Both the position numbers and the translations under genes were made by a program. A DNA stretch of 64,000 nt. It comes from Nipponacmea schrenckii. Lineage: Eukaryota > Mollusca > Gastropoda > Lottiidae. Within the stretch, counting starts at the first letter, position 1. Each line of letters begins with the position of its first letter. A model generated the notes under the pieces. It made no database searches and had not been told where the DNA came from. It saw only the letters and a program-made list of their open reading frames with translations. The stretch lies in the NCBI GenBank assembly GCA_030562195.1, contig JAUJPP010000005.1, forward strand, positions 34,521,106 to 34,585,105, written 5' to 3'. Positions 24,724-35,252 of the stretch are shown one piece after another.

Positions 24724-27700
24724 TTAATAACACTGAGAAAGTTTCCATATTAGATGTCCATGCGTATTGGCTTTTTTTATAATCCGCCCACTGCGCGTGG
24801 TTAAGTCAGTTTTATTTTCGGAATTGTTGTCACATTGGTCTGGTTGTGAAGTACCGGTATTCGTATCTGCCCGTTCTGTCGAAAGATTGTCTTCTTTGAA
24901 ACGTACAGTTTTGACTTGTGGGATATCCATCAGTTGTGACCGATTACGGCGCAGTATAATAAAGCTATGTTTGGATCAGTTTTTGTTTCAAAAGCTTTCT
25001 GAAGTGTGCGTTTGACAATCTTGACTTGACTTTCAATAAAACCATTACTTCTTGGGTATAATGGGGAGCTGGTAATATGCTGAAACCATAGAGGGCTGTA
25101 AAGTCTCTGTAGGGTTTACCATCATATTGTGGACCGTTGTCGGAACGAACTATCTTAGGTATCCCATGTTCGCTGAAGATCTGTTTCGTGTGTTCCACTA
25201 CAGTGATGCTTGAGCTGTTTCCAGATGGAAGTTTGTGAAGAAATGGGAATTTTGAATAGTAGTCGGCTATAAGTAGGTAATCATTCCCATTTAAGTGGAA
25301 TAAATCTGTTCCAATAGTGTGCCAGGCTCTTGGTGGTATATCGGATGGTATGAGAGGTTCTTTAGTTTGTTGAGGTTGAAATTGTTGACATGTTGCACAT
25401 TCTTTGGTAATATTAAGAATGTCGGTATTTATGGTGCGCCAGAAAACTGATGTACGGGCTCGAAGTTTGGTTTTCTCAATTCCCTGATTTGCCTCATGTA
25501 GTTTGTTGAGGATTGTTGGTTGTAGACTTCTAGGGATGATTATTCGATGACCTTTGAGAAGAACACCTTCTTCTATAGAAAGCTCATCTCTATAGGTCCA
25601 GTAAGGTCTGATTGATTGAGGTACTTGTTTTATCAGTTGTGGCCACCCATTATAGATTGTTTCTTTGAGGACAATAAGTTCTTGATCTTTGCTGGTTTCG
25701 GCCCTTATTTTTGATATCATGTCATTGTTGATGTTTGGGACTATGTTATGGATTTGGACATCCATATCTGCAATAGGGCCTTCATCAGTGGGTGATAGTC
25801 GTGATAAAGCATCAGCAATAGGAATTTCTCTGCCAGGTTTATAGACTATGTGGATGTCATATGGCTGCAGACGACGGAGCATTCTCTGTAGTCGAGGTGG
25901 AGCAGCTACAAGATACTTTAAGTGGATGGATTCCAGTGGCTTGTGGTCCGTTTCAACTTCAAAAGTCTGACCATATAAGTAAGTGTGGAATTTTTCGCAA
26001 CCAAATACAACTGCGAGAAGTTCTTGTTCTATATTGGCGTACCGGGTTTCTGTATCCGTTAAGGCTTTACTTGCAAAAGCTACAGGTAGGTTCTCTTGCA
26101 ATAGGGTTGCCCCAAGTCCTTTGAGAGATGCATCCACTTGTAAGATGACTGGTTGGCTTGGGTTGAAGTACGTTAAAGTTGTTTCTTCACTGATAGCATT
26201 CTTAATTTGTTCGAATGCTTGTTGATGGCTGGTAGTCCATTGGAAGACTGTGTTTTTCTTCGTGAATTCCCTAAGTGGTGCTGTAAGATCACTTAAGTTA
26301 GGGATAAATGTGCCTATGTAAGTTGCTAGACCTAAGAATGTTTGGACTTCTTTTGTATTGGTAGGTGCCTTCATGTTCTTGAGTGATGATACTTTACTTG
26401 GGTCTGGTTGGACTCCATTTTCAGAACAAATTACACCATAAAATTTAATCTTTGGTTGTTGAATCTGGCATTTGTCAGGATTTAATTTGAGGCCAGTTGA
26501 AACACAACGTTGCATCATTTTGTGTAGGTTGTGCGAGTGTTCCTCTTCTGTCCTACCATATATGACTATGTCGTCAGCGATCCCAATGACTCCAGGGCAT
26601 CCTTCAAATGTCTAATCAATTTTGGATTGAAAAACATCTTGTGACATTTTCAACCCAAAAGGCATTCTTAAGAAACGGTATCTACCATGAGGACTGTTGA
26701 ATGTTGTTAAGTAGCTTGATTCTTTGTCTAGTTCAACATTCCAGTAGCCACATTTTGCATCTACTATTGAGAAGTACTTTGCACCAGAAAGTTTTGGTAA
26801 GATTTCTGTAAGTGTTGGTATTACATGGTGATCTCTGCAAATTGCTTCATTCAGATCTTTAGGATCTAAACAAATACGTAGACTGCCTGATGGTTTCCTC
26901 TTGTAGACAAGGCTGTTCACCCATGCTGTTGGTTCTCCTTCTCTTACTGGTGATATGATGTTCTCGTTGACCATTCTATCCAATTCTTGTTTGATTTCAT
27001 CTTTTAGAAGTATTGCTACTCTTCTTGGTGGGTGTATGACTGGTGCAAAATTTGGATTGACAGTTATATGGTATTGACCTTCAAATTTACCAATCCCATT
27101 GAAATTTTCAGGTTATTGGTCCAATAACTGAGCTTTGTTCTGGATAAGTGGGTCGATGGGCGTTTCCAAGTCTTTGTTGATAGAGAAATGGAATGTGACT
27201 AGTTGTAGTTCTTTCATACTGGGTAATCCTAATATGGCAGGACCATCTGGATCCGTTACATGGAAAGTTGTCATGATGGAGATTCCATTATGTTGGCATT
27301 CCAACTGGAATGTTCCATATTGTTGGATTATTGATCCACCATACGCAGTGAGTGTCGCTTTTGATTGTTGTAGAACACCATTCTTTGGTTTTCCTTTTGC
27401 GTCAATCTTTCCTGGATACATTTTCTGGTATATTCTTAGTGGGATGATGTTTCCTTGAGCACCTGTGTCCATCTTTACAGTGAGAGTGTCCTGTTGTTGT
27501 TGTTGTGGAATGCGTCGGATCTTGAGTTCAAGGGTAACCTCGCGTTCCTTGTTGATATTGTTGATCTCAATACAGCTGAAGGACAGTGCTGCAAAATCAT
27601 CTTCCACTGTATTGACACTCTGGAATCTTGACGTTCGTCTATCTTTGGATTTAAAGTTGTTTCCATGTGGTTTCCTTGTTTGGCTCTTGTTTGGTTGGTG

Positions 27701-27898
27701 CTTGGAAAAAAACTGCATTCCTGGATTTTTCTCTGGAGTGTCTCTGCCTGGATCTCTGTTGTGCCATGCAGTATTTGGCAAAGTGGTTTTTGTTTTTACA
27801 GTAATGGCATTCTTTGCCATAAGCAGGACAGCTTTGCTTACTACAATCGTGGTCCCCGCCACAATTGAAACATTTCTTGTGATTGGAGTATAAAGCAT
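24724..27898 (-). pseudogene. Gypsy pol: protease, reverse transcriptase, RNase H, integrase (broken)
   Basis: Protease: MDTGAQGNIIPL with the catalytic Asp, and AILGLPSM. RT: CLDPKDLNEAICRDHH, FSIVDAKCGYW and RFLRMPFGLKMSQDVFQ, then the catalytic IADDIVV just after a nonsense codon (TAG, 26612); YxDD is replaced by IADD as in many gypsy elements. RNase H: VDASLKGLGATLL, IEQELLAVVFGCEKFHTYLY and TDHKPLE. Integrase: the zinc segment LHEANQGIEK...CATCQQ has Asn where the second His is expected; IGTDLFHL and VRSDNGPQYDG give two catalytic Asps; the Glu (NGFIESQ) follows only after a frameshift near 25055. A TAA lies near 27113. The tail TRSGRIIKKANTHGH (24724-24930) is joined after a deletion. 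Not functional. Confidence 0.9.
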
Positions 27899-28467
27899 CT
27901 ACTTCTATGTTAGTAGTGGTACTAAGCGTTTCTAAATGGGCCATGGTAGCTTCATGCGTTCTGCCAAGGTCAAGGGCTGTATCCAAATCCAGGTTGTCTC
28001 CTTTCTCAAGGATTCGTTCTCACCTTATTATGAAAAACATCAAAGATCAGTTGTTCTACTAGTCTTTGATTGATTTCATCTTGGTCGTTGAATTTGCATT
28101 TGGATGTTTGAAGTCGACAACGTTTCATGAAGTCATCTATGGATTCGTCTTTGGACTGTTTAGTTTCTTGAAGTTTCAGTCGGGACATCCATTTGTTTAC
28201 TTTGGGTGCTAGGTATGTTGTAAACTCTTCAAAAATTCTGTTAGGTTTCTTTTTGTCTGTCTCTTCAACCCATGTGAAAGTGTTAAATGTCTCTAGACCA
28301 ATTCGACCAATCCATATCAATATATAGGCTGCTCTTTCTTTTGGAGATTTTCCAGAAAAAGGTCCATCAAAAATGAGATTGCAGTATTGTTGGAAAGCTT
28401 CAAATTCTGCAGGTAAATCATCTGAGTCCCAGTTCATGGATGGGGGTTTGAAAGCAGAGGTTGTCAT
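27660..28467 (-). pseudogene. Gypsy gag with two zinc knuckles, frameshifted
   Basis: Starts at ATG 28467 (MTTSAFKPPSMNWDSDDLPA). The N-terminal half resembles gypsy capsid regions of molluscs and other marine invertebrates (FEAFQQYCNLIFDG, KSKDESIDDFMKRCR-like segment). It goes out of frame near 28018 and continues in another frame with DTALDLGRTHEATMAHLE and the nucleocapsid, where one knuckle is CFNCGGDHDCSKQSC (CX2CX3HX6C, irregular) and the next is the canonical CHYCKNKNHFAKYC (CX2CX4HX4C). Gag forms the particle and packages the RNA. The overlap with the protease frame near 27700 may be a natural frameshift or damage. Confidence 0.8.
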
Positions 28468-28578
28468 TTTGTGTGAGTCTGTTTCTCACCTTTGGCTTTA
28501 ATTTCCACTGTTGTTCTACAGTTAGGACTGGTTTCCTTTGGTTTGTTGTTGTTAATGTAATAGTAAATAGTACTAAAA

Positions 28579-28592
28579 CACTTCTGACACCA
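28579..28592 (-). promoter_or_regulatory. Primer-binding site, tRNA-Leu type
   Basis: Minus strand TGGTGTCAGAAGTG is complementary to the CCA-bearing 3' end of a tRNA-Leu, a primer used by many gypsy elements. It lies directly after the LTR end ...GTGACA and about 110 bases before gag. Confidence 0.75.
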
Positions 28593-29021
28593 TGTCACGA
28601 GTTTTGGTTTCGTGGTAAGGATTGAAAGGTCTTTAATTAGTGATATAACTTTATTATGATTCTATGCTGGTGCCATGCTGACATACAAGGGTAAAGGTTA
28701 CAGGAAATGGATTAGTTCAATGTGTTAGGGGGTATTGGTGTTGTTGGGAAAACCAATACATAGGGGTAAAAGGTTGCACAGAAAAAAGTGGCTAATAACC
28801 ATTGACTGATATATAACATTTAGTACCCTAAATTATCATTCAAAAGAGGAAAACCTTGTTGTAATTTGCTTAATTAAGACTTTTCAAAGTCATTAGAACA
28901 CCTCTACTTTCTATTTATGTAAGTATTAGCCTTTTCATTTTCATCGATGAAAACAAGGGAAGGCATCTTCAAGATCTTAACTGATAAGATAGTATAACAA
29001 CTGCCCTGGAAAGTCCTAACA
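28593..29021 (-). repeat. 5' LTR of the gypsy element (outer end uncertain)
   Basis: The inner end (...CGTGACA on the minus strand) is fixed by the adjoining primer-binding site. Going outward the minus strand shows AATAAA near 28646 and a TATATA box near 28812, the expected U3-R order. A TGTTAGGACT at 29021 would be a suitable TG start, giving about 429 bp, but with no second LTR to compare the outer end is a guess. Confidence 0.5.
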
Positions 29022-29743
29022 CACCAGACACAATACTTATTTATATATTCAGGTCTTGATTAATAAATGTGTATAAAAACAACTCCACTATGACAAAACT
29101 TTTTTTTCAAGTTTTTAACCAAAATCGATTTTATTTTTTATTTCAAACACCTTTATGTCTTACTGAATGTCTTCCTCTGAGTTTCGTGCGATCATTGCAT
29201 TCACTTGATAGCATATCATTCTTATATGGCTTGAAAAAGATCTTGCGTAAGTGAGTGGTTTCACTTTAACTGGATCCCTAAAGGTTGCTCGGTTATATCA
29301 AACATGGTAGTGAGTCATATGCAGTGTCAAAATACCTTCACACTACTTTTACTAACACTAGTATACTAACACTAGTATACCAACACCGAACCTACCTTAA
29401 GGACTCAACTGATTTTGTTCATAAAATAAAAATAACTAGGAGTACCTCCGAATTCAAGTTTGATTTCCAACGATGTTTCTTCTATGGACATTAGCCATCC
29501 TCAGGTTAATAATAACTTATAATTTACCTGGTATATACAGAAATATGGATGTCTACTAGCAGAAACATTTTCAGTGGTTTATAAATATTATTTTTAGTTA
29601 TCAGATGTACAATTATAGTATCTATGTGTAAAAATCCATGCCAAATATTTAGACTTACTAATCGATGAAGTTCTGATTTAGACGTACCATTGCATTGTGG
29701 GAAAATTCTTGGCGTCCATTTTCTTGCTACTTGGTAGCGTTTT
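29022..29743. other. Intergenic, nothing recognised
   Basis: A 14-bp phrase 'ctaacactagtata' is repeated twice at 29346-29374. No gene supported. Confidence 0.35.
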
Positions 29744-30329
29744 TGTCAGGACTTCTTTCCATCAAAATTATATGAAAATATTAATTTGTATTAATATCTT
29801 TTTAGGTATTTATTAGCTTTATATATCAGGATCATTGTTATGGCATTTTATTCTGATGTCATTTTGTAGCCGGGCTAGTTCAGGTGTCAATTCAATATGG
29901 TTGCCAATACTTAATACTTAAAATACCAATATATTACATTTGCACATCTCTCTTACAAAATATAGACATACAATTACCCTAAAAATACCCAAAACACACA
30001 TACCTGTGAAAGTTACTTAAAGAAAATTACTGGTGTTAAAAAAGTGAAGAATAATTGCTACTTCTTCAAAGATTAAGATTCAAAGTAAAGTTTCTGAATG
30101 GATTGGTGATGAAACTCACCGAAAACTCACTAAGCTGGCCAATGACAGAAGGTGACAAGGTCCAGTGAGGTCAGTTAAGTTGAAGAGACTAAGAGAGGGC
30201 AATAATTAGTTAATAGTATAAGGCCAGTGTAAAGTAATTCTGTGTTTATTAAAATAGTAGTGATGCATTAAAAGAAAACAACAATTAGATAAGATAACCA
30301 AGTTTCATTAAAAATGCATCCTTTGACAT
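29744..30329 (-). repeat. LTR-like sequence, 586 bp (TGTCAAAG...CCTGACA)
   Basis: On the minus strand a purine tract GGGAGGGAGTA (30330-30340) directly precedes TGTCAAAGG at 30329, as a polypurine tract precedes a 3' LTR, and the sequence ends CCTGACA at 29744. An open frame stops 51 bases before the tract. The terminal 70 bases recur at 34243-34312, and a 21-base piece of it recurs at about 30540-30560. Orientation rests on the purine tract; the gag at 31272 is on the other strand, so the two may belong to different elements. Confidence 0.45.
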
Positions 30330-30390
30330 ACTCCCTCCCATACGGGAAAAATGTCTCCGTACATTATAATAAAACTTACAAATCAACAAT

Positions 30391-30579
30391 TTAAAAACCA
30401 TACTTAAACTTCAACGCATCAGCAACTAAGTTTCTATTATCAGCAGACAAAATACAAAACTCATTTGATTGTAAATACTCAAAAACCTTTCCAAGACCAA
30501 TTTTGGGAGAAGTATCAACAGCTTGGTGCATTACCAAGTCTTGTATTAATATCTTTTTAGGAAATGTGAGTTGTAACAT
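30391..30579 (-). pseudogene. C-terminal fragment of an unidentified retroelement ORF
   Basis: The frame covers about 62 residues and ends SADNRNLVADALKFKYGF. Its only support as a real relic is its place: stop codon, about 50 bases, polypurine tract, LTR-like start. I do not recognise the domain. The ATG is internal at best. Confidence 0.3.
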
Positions 30580-30756
30580 TACGGTTAAGTGGTGTTACGA
30601 AAGTACAGGCGCAGGTATGTAGTCATAACCTCTTGTGAAGGAGTATTGTTTGTAAAGTTAGTTTGAAAAATATAAAAAATTAAAAATAAAGTTCACAAGC
30701 TTCTAAATCTGAAATATATAAGAGGAATACTGGTTCCCAAAGGAACATTATTAACT

Positions 30757-30758
<2 letters not shown>

Positions 30759-30800
<42 letters not shown>
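30759..30800. repeat. (AAT)n microsatellite
   Basis: About 13 uninterrupted aat/taa units. Confidence 0.9.
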
Positions 30801-30801
<1 letters not shown>

Positions 30802-30985
30802 TTTTTATATGTGGAACTGAGGGATTTTTCCTAAAAAAACGACTTAAATGAAAGAAGGACAAGGTTAAGTAAAATGAGGAATTTTTCCGATGGTAAGCTA
30901 TAACTTAAATAAACAATAAGGATTGAATTAAGTTTTATGAAACTACGTAATGAGGGGTAATCGACCACGGACTAAGATATCATTA

Positions 30986-31230
30986 TCATTGATTTCGGGT
31001 ATAGGCTATCACTAAATCATTTGTAAAGACCGTTGGAAATTTTTCTTGCAATTCTTTGTAAAGACGGATAATTATTCGGGGAAGTTGACCAGCTGTATTG
31101 TTGTATTTTATAACAAAGGGTGTGATCTGGAAGTCAACTTGAATGTTCATTCCTAAAGGATGCATAGTTTGTAATTTATTTATCCAATAATTTTCTCGAA
31201 TAAGGCGAATTGTCTTAGAATTAGTACCAG
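30986..31230 (-). pseudogene. Fragment with a GIY-YIG-nuclease-like end (Penelope-like element?)
   Basis: The minus strand is open for about 80 codons to a TGA at 30986. It begins TIRLIRENYWINKLQTMHPL followed by GMNI, matching the 'RE.(Y/F)WI..L.T..P.G.N' motif that ends GIY-YIG nuclease domains of Penelope-like retroelements. It continues ITPFVIKYNNTAGQLPRIII and FPTVFTNDLVIAYTRNQ, which resembles the linker found between RT and GIY-YIG in such proteins, but here it comes after the nuclease end, not before. The order is therefore odd, and the assignment is tentative. Confidence 0.4.
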
Positions 31231-31271
31231 GTTAAACTACTGTTCACTGTGCCAAATCCCGAAAGTTAACC

Positions 31272-32440
31272 ATGGCTACCAACGAATTATAGAACAGTTA
31301 TTGATAAAACAGATGAAACGCTTCCGAGTACAGATTCAAATAACAATACCAAGGCAGACACCAGTTTATCAGAAGGGAATGTTTCTCACCCACGTGAAGT
31401 GTCAAAGCTTGTGGAATATATAATTAAAGACACAAACTCTTTGAAATTAAAACCATTTTTAAAGGTCCGAAAGATAATGTTGATGATTGGACTAGACAGG
31501 CTGAACTTGTTTTAGAGAGTTCTCTGCCAGATCGTGATAAGTGTCACAAACTGCTTTCATCTTTAAATGGTCCAGCACTTGATTTGATCAGAGCTATCGG
31601 TGATATATATTCAGTTGAGATTTTTAAAGAACTAAATGAACTTTATGGTTCTCCTTAAAATGTTGTAAAACTGTTACAAGAATATTTCAAAGTGAGTAGA
31701 GACACAAGTGAAACATGTTCCAACTACCTGCATCGACTTGCTGTTAAGCTTAATAAAGTTCGCAAAGGCCACGGGATTCAAGACTGTCAATTCAATGAAA
31801 CTTTACTGAATCACTTTATTTCCTCATTTCGTTCTGGTGTTATGACTCAATATCTTCACACTAAGTTTTCCGGTATTGATCCTCCTCTTCTCCATTCATT
31901 GTTGAAGGAAGTTTGGAAAGCGGAAGCTACGTTACTGTCAGTGGAAGACACCGGGAGTAAACGTCCCAAGGCACAGAGTCAGTCTCACCGTTCTACCACT
32001 GAGAAAGATGAAATTTTGGAGACCTTGAAAAAGCTACAATTACAAGTAAATCAGCTCTCTCAACAATCAACTGTACCTGTGAATAAGAAATATGATCCTT
32101 CTAGTAAAAACAACCCAAATCCAAGACCAAACAGGAGAACTACATGTAGTAGGTTTTGCTATCGGTGTGGTGAAATAGGACATTTTAAACCAAAATGTCA
32201 GAAAGCTGAAAATCCCCAATTAGTTTTTGAAAGGTTGAACCCAAAGGGGCCCCTGTAGAGAGGCATACTGAGTTCCAAGAGAACACTAGCCTCATTGTTG
32301 ACATTTTATGTGAAAATCTTATCCGACTTACAAATAATAACCTCATTAACATTGAACCTCAAGCAGAAATTACATTAGTAGGAACAGTGCCACCAACAAC
32401 GCAAACTGTAATTCCAAATGAAAATCTACCTTCTCCCCAG
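31272..32440 (+). pseudogene. Second retrotransposon gag, broken, CCHC zinc knuckle
   Basis: A degenerate Gag reads from about 31290 (TDETLPSTDSNNNTKADTSL) through a shift near 31454, VDDWTRQAELVLESSLPDRD, a TAA at 31656-31658, then a clean frame 31692-32258 (SRDTSETCSNYLHRLAVKLN), a Gln-rich coil (ETLKKLQLQVNQLSQQ) and a knuckle CYRCGEIGHFKPKC. After a shift at a G/C run near 32250 it continues to about 32440 (LPSPQ). The capsid part resembles the gypsy Gag lineage from which animal PNMA and Arc genes derive. It is cut off by the second Harbinger relic. No protease or RT is visible. It is unrelated in sequence to the gag at 27.7-28.5 kb. Confidence 0.75.
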
Positions 32441-32900
32441 CGCACTTCGACCTTACGACTGGCTGCAACTAGCCGCGAGCGGTATATTCGCAACTGGGGG
32501 GAACTGGCAGGATACGGTAGAAACTGATCAGTTCCCAACTTAGGCCGATGTGCGCGGTCTTACGACTGACGGGAACTGAAAAATCACCGTATCCCACCAG
32601 TTGCTCATGTTCTAGTCGTCGGCAACTGGTTGTATCCAGTTTCACTCAGATTCGTCGACGTGAGCGTTCTTGCAACTACGTGTCTCCAGTCGCAATGGTT
32701 CAATGAGTGCGTCCGATCACATGAGACGTCATATGACTGGCCTTTAGCAAAGATGGCTACCGACACGGGAAACGTGGAATGGTCGGAGGCTGAAGAAGAT
32801 TGTTGAGTAGAAATGTGGCGGGAGAGGGTTTGAAAAAATATGTTCTCCTTTCCCGAAAAGAGCAATGGTAAACAATGTACCCTAGATTAACTAGACGGAA
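32440..32900 (+). mobile_element. Harbinger relic, copy 2 (left end and exon 1 only)
   Basis: Matches the left end of the 22.6-kb element in order: CAGTTGC/GCAACTG-rich leader, 'cccaccagttgctcatgttct', 'cgatgtgcgcg', then 'aagatggctaccg' and a decayed exon 1 from 32753: MATDTGNVEWSEAEEDC, stop, VEMWRERV, stop. The conserved WSEAEED and EMWRER show it is the MADF-like partner gene. It has at least two stops and no downstream exon. It lies in the second gag, so it inserted there. Confidence 0.65.
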
Positions 32901-34242
32901 TAGTCTCTGATATCCAGACTTCTCTTGTCTAAGACTAGGAAGAGACAAAGTAGAACTGGGTGATAAAGGCTTAGTCGAGAACAACCAGAAACGTAAATTA
33001 TTACTGGATTGTTATCGTAGACATTTCGACCCGGAACAACTCTGGTTGTTCCGTCCCAAATTCTCTAGTACTTTACCATTATAGTGAAGTTAATAAATTG
33101 AATGATTCAGGGCTGTTGATTTATTTTTTTCCCAGCCGGACATTATATGAACGATGTTTTGTTGATGTCAAAACTGCTACACTAAGCACTATTCAACTAG
33201 TATCCAACTGTAAAATGTATTTTAATGCCATGAATGTTTAATTATATTCATCATAATTGGGACTTAAACTTTCCTAAAATACTGTCATACATCACATCAC
33301 AATAACAAAACATTCAGATCATCAAACATCTACAGTAATTTAATATTTTTGTCCAAGTTATAAGTGCCGATTTTAAGATAAATTTTACCGATGATATACT
33401 TCCGGTTGATCACGAGAAAAGCGTAGTATTTTGAATGACACCAATACTGAGAAAAATGACGGGATATTCCCGCGGGAGTCCCCAATTGTCTATAAATAGT
33501 AACTGTTTCATATCCTAGTAGTAAACAGATAAAAAAAAGATAAAACTTATATAATTACGCACATTTTTGGCAAGGAATGGTACAATTTCAATAGTAAATA
33601 GCCTGCTAGTGATATTTGATTAAACTATCTGTCAACTTTGTAATTGTTAAAAAGAAGAATTCTCAATGACCGGCAAGCTCTCATCGTCAAGAATTCTATT
33701 TGTTTCATTTTATTCGTCATGTTTACGTTGGTATTGACTATTGATGAAATCGGAATAATATCTGTGAATAATGACCGGTTAAAATTTAACGGCATAACTA
33801 TAGGATTAAACATATAACGGATTATCGTGTCAACTGTTCCTATTATATTTGTTAAAAGTAAGTAGTTTGAGATGGTCAATCCCTTTGAACTGGAAGCTTT
33901 ACCGGCAGCCGATTAATAATTGTCAATAAATTCATTGTTAATTAGCCCTGGAATGATTGAAACGTAATTAATCATATAGTCATAGATAATGTTGGGTTTT
34001 TTTTTTTTCTTACTTATTTGGTAAAAATTAATGGAAAATATTGGGCCTGCACTTTGTCATTTGGGCCAGAAGTTCTGTTCTTTTACTTGCCCAAAAAAAT
34101 AAATTTTTGGGCTAGTCTAAGGCCTCCATTTCAGGCACTGTATAGCAATGGTGACTATTATTGTGTTTTCTTGTATTGAGCATTAATCAATGTTAAAATT
34201 TTGTTATTAAGCATTGTTGAGCTTTGTGGCTCACACGATTTT
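32901..34242. other. Intergenic; short hairpin at 33033-33052
   Basis: No gene. GGAACAAC-TCTG-GTTGTTCC forms an 8-bp perfect stem near 33033. A TATAAATAG box at 33491 might be a relic LTR promoter but has no support beyond the word itself. Confidence 0.35.
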
Positions 34243-34380
34243 TTGTCAGGACTTCTTTCCATTAAAATTATATGAAAATATTAATTTGTATTAAAATCTT
34301 TTTAGGGTTATTCTAGGAGCCGACCATTTGGTGAAACTACTGTTGACTGTGCCAGACCCCGAGTAATTTTAACTTGACCA
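34243..34380. repeat. Composite fragment sharing the 29.7-kb LTR end and the second gag leader
   Basis: Positions 34243-34312 match 29744-29813 (from 'tgtcaggacttctttcca') with a few substitutions. Directly after, 34325-34375 ('ggtgaaactactgttgactg') matches the leader just upstream of the gag at about 31228-31270. The two pieces are 1.4 kb apart at the first locus but adjacent here, so this is a deleted relative, perhaps of the same element. Confidence 0.5.
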
Positions 34381-35252
34381 TCCCTTTGTCCTTCATACCC
34401 TTAGACGCACCGGACAGGGAGGTTACAGACACTAATCTCGATAATAATGCAAGGTTAATGACAATCCATTAAGACCCAAATTCTTCGCAGTGATTTTACA
34501 TTCAATTGTACAACGTATCTGCAAACTTCAGGGACTGCCGCGGTACCTACTCGATAGAGCATTTCCAGGAATTTTCAATAATCTGCATCCAACTATAAAA
34601 CTTAGAACATGTTATATGCTTTTGTAACTGTCGGAGATTCAATACTAAAACGAATAAAGCTGATATTAAGATGTAGGCCTATTTGAGTTATATCTTTATA
34701 ACTAGAAATAATACAGAAATAATTATCCTTTCATAACCGAGCACAAAGGACCGTCATGAGAAAAACATCTTTGCTTAAAGAGCAGTGACTTGGATAATTT
34801 TTCTAAAATGCGTTTTTTAACATTCTTAGAAAATCTGGAGATATCTCATGGTGAATTTGACTAACAGAAAATAAAAGAATAGAAAATTTGTGGAAACAAT
34901 TTTAAGTATAAATATAGTATGATGTCTACTGGAACGGGTTCTCTAAAACCCTCCAGAACCCGAAAATTGTTTGCCTTGCTACTCTCGGTATGAAGAAAAT
35001 TTGTTTGCCACAAAACCTATAGCTACAGTCCTAAATCTAATTTATCAGTTTCAAACCGCATCCGGGATTAATAGAAAGAAAATGTCTGGGCATTTTTCTT
35101 TGACTGAAATAATCCGTTTTGATGCAATCTGTTACAATTGATTTTATGGTAAACAATTAACTTGGCCTAAAAGTTGGAAATACGTGTAATGAAATAAATA
35201 AAAATTTGGATGCAATAATTTAGAATGCTAATTAAAAACTTGTTTAGCTAGG
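34381..35252. other. Intergenic, nothing recognised
   Basis: No gene or repeat structure supported. Confidence 0.35.

Larger units (their letters stand above)
24622..29021 (-). mobile_element. Ty3/gypsy LTR retrotransposon, defective, lacking the 3' LTR
   Basis: Order on the minus strand: 5' LTR (about 29021-28593), primer-binding site (28592-28579), gag (28467 to about 27660), protease, reverse transcriptase, RNase H and integrase (27898-24724). This gag-PR-RT-RH-IN order defines Ty3/gypsy. Three kinds of damage are visible: frameshifts in gag and integrase, nonsense codons in pol near 27113 and 26612, and loss of part of the integrase C-terminus and all of the 3' LTR. The left end abuts the broken Harbinger transposase. 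The exact junction between 24622 and 24724 is not clear. Confidence 0.85.

Noticed and set aside
33033..33052. Histone-type 3' stem-loop
   Set aside because: The stem is GGAACAAC/GTTGTTCC with a TCTG loop, unlike the histone consensus, and there is no histone frame nearby.
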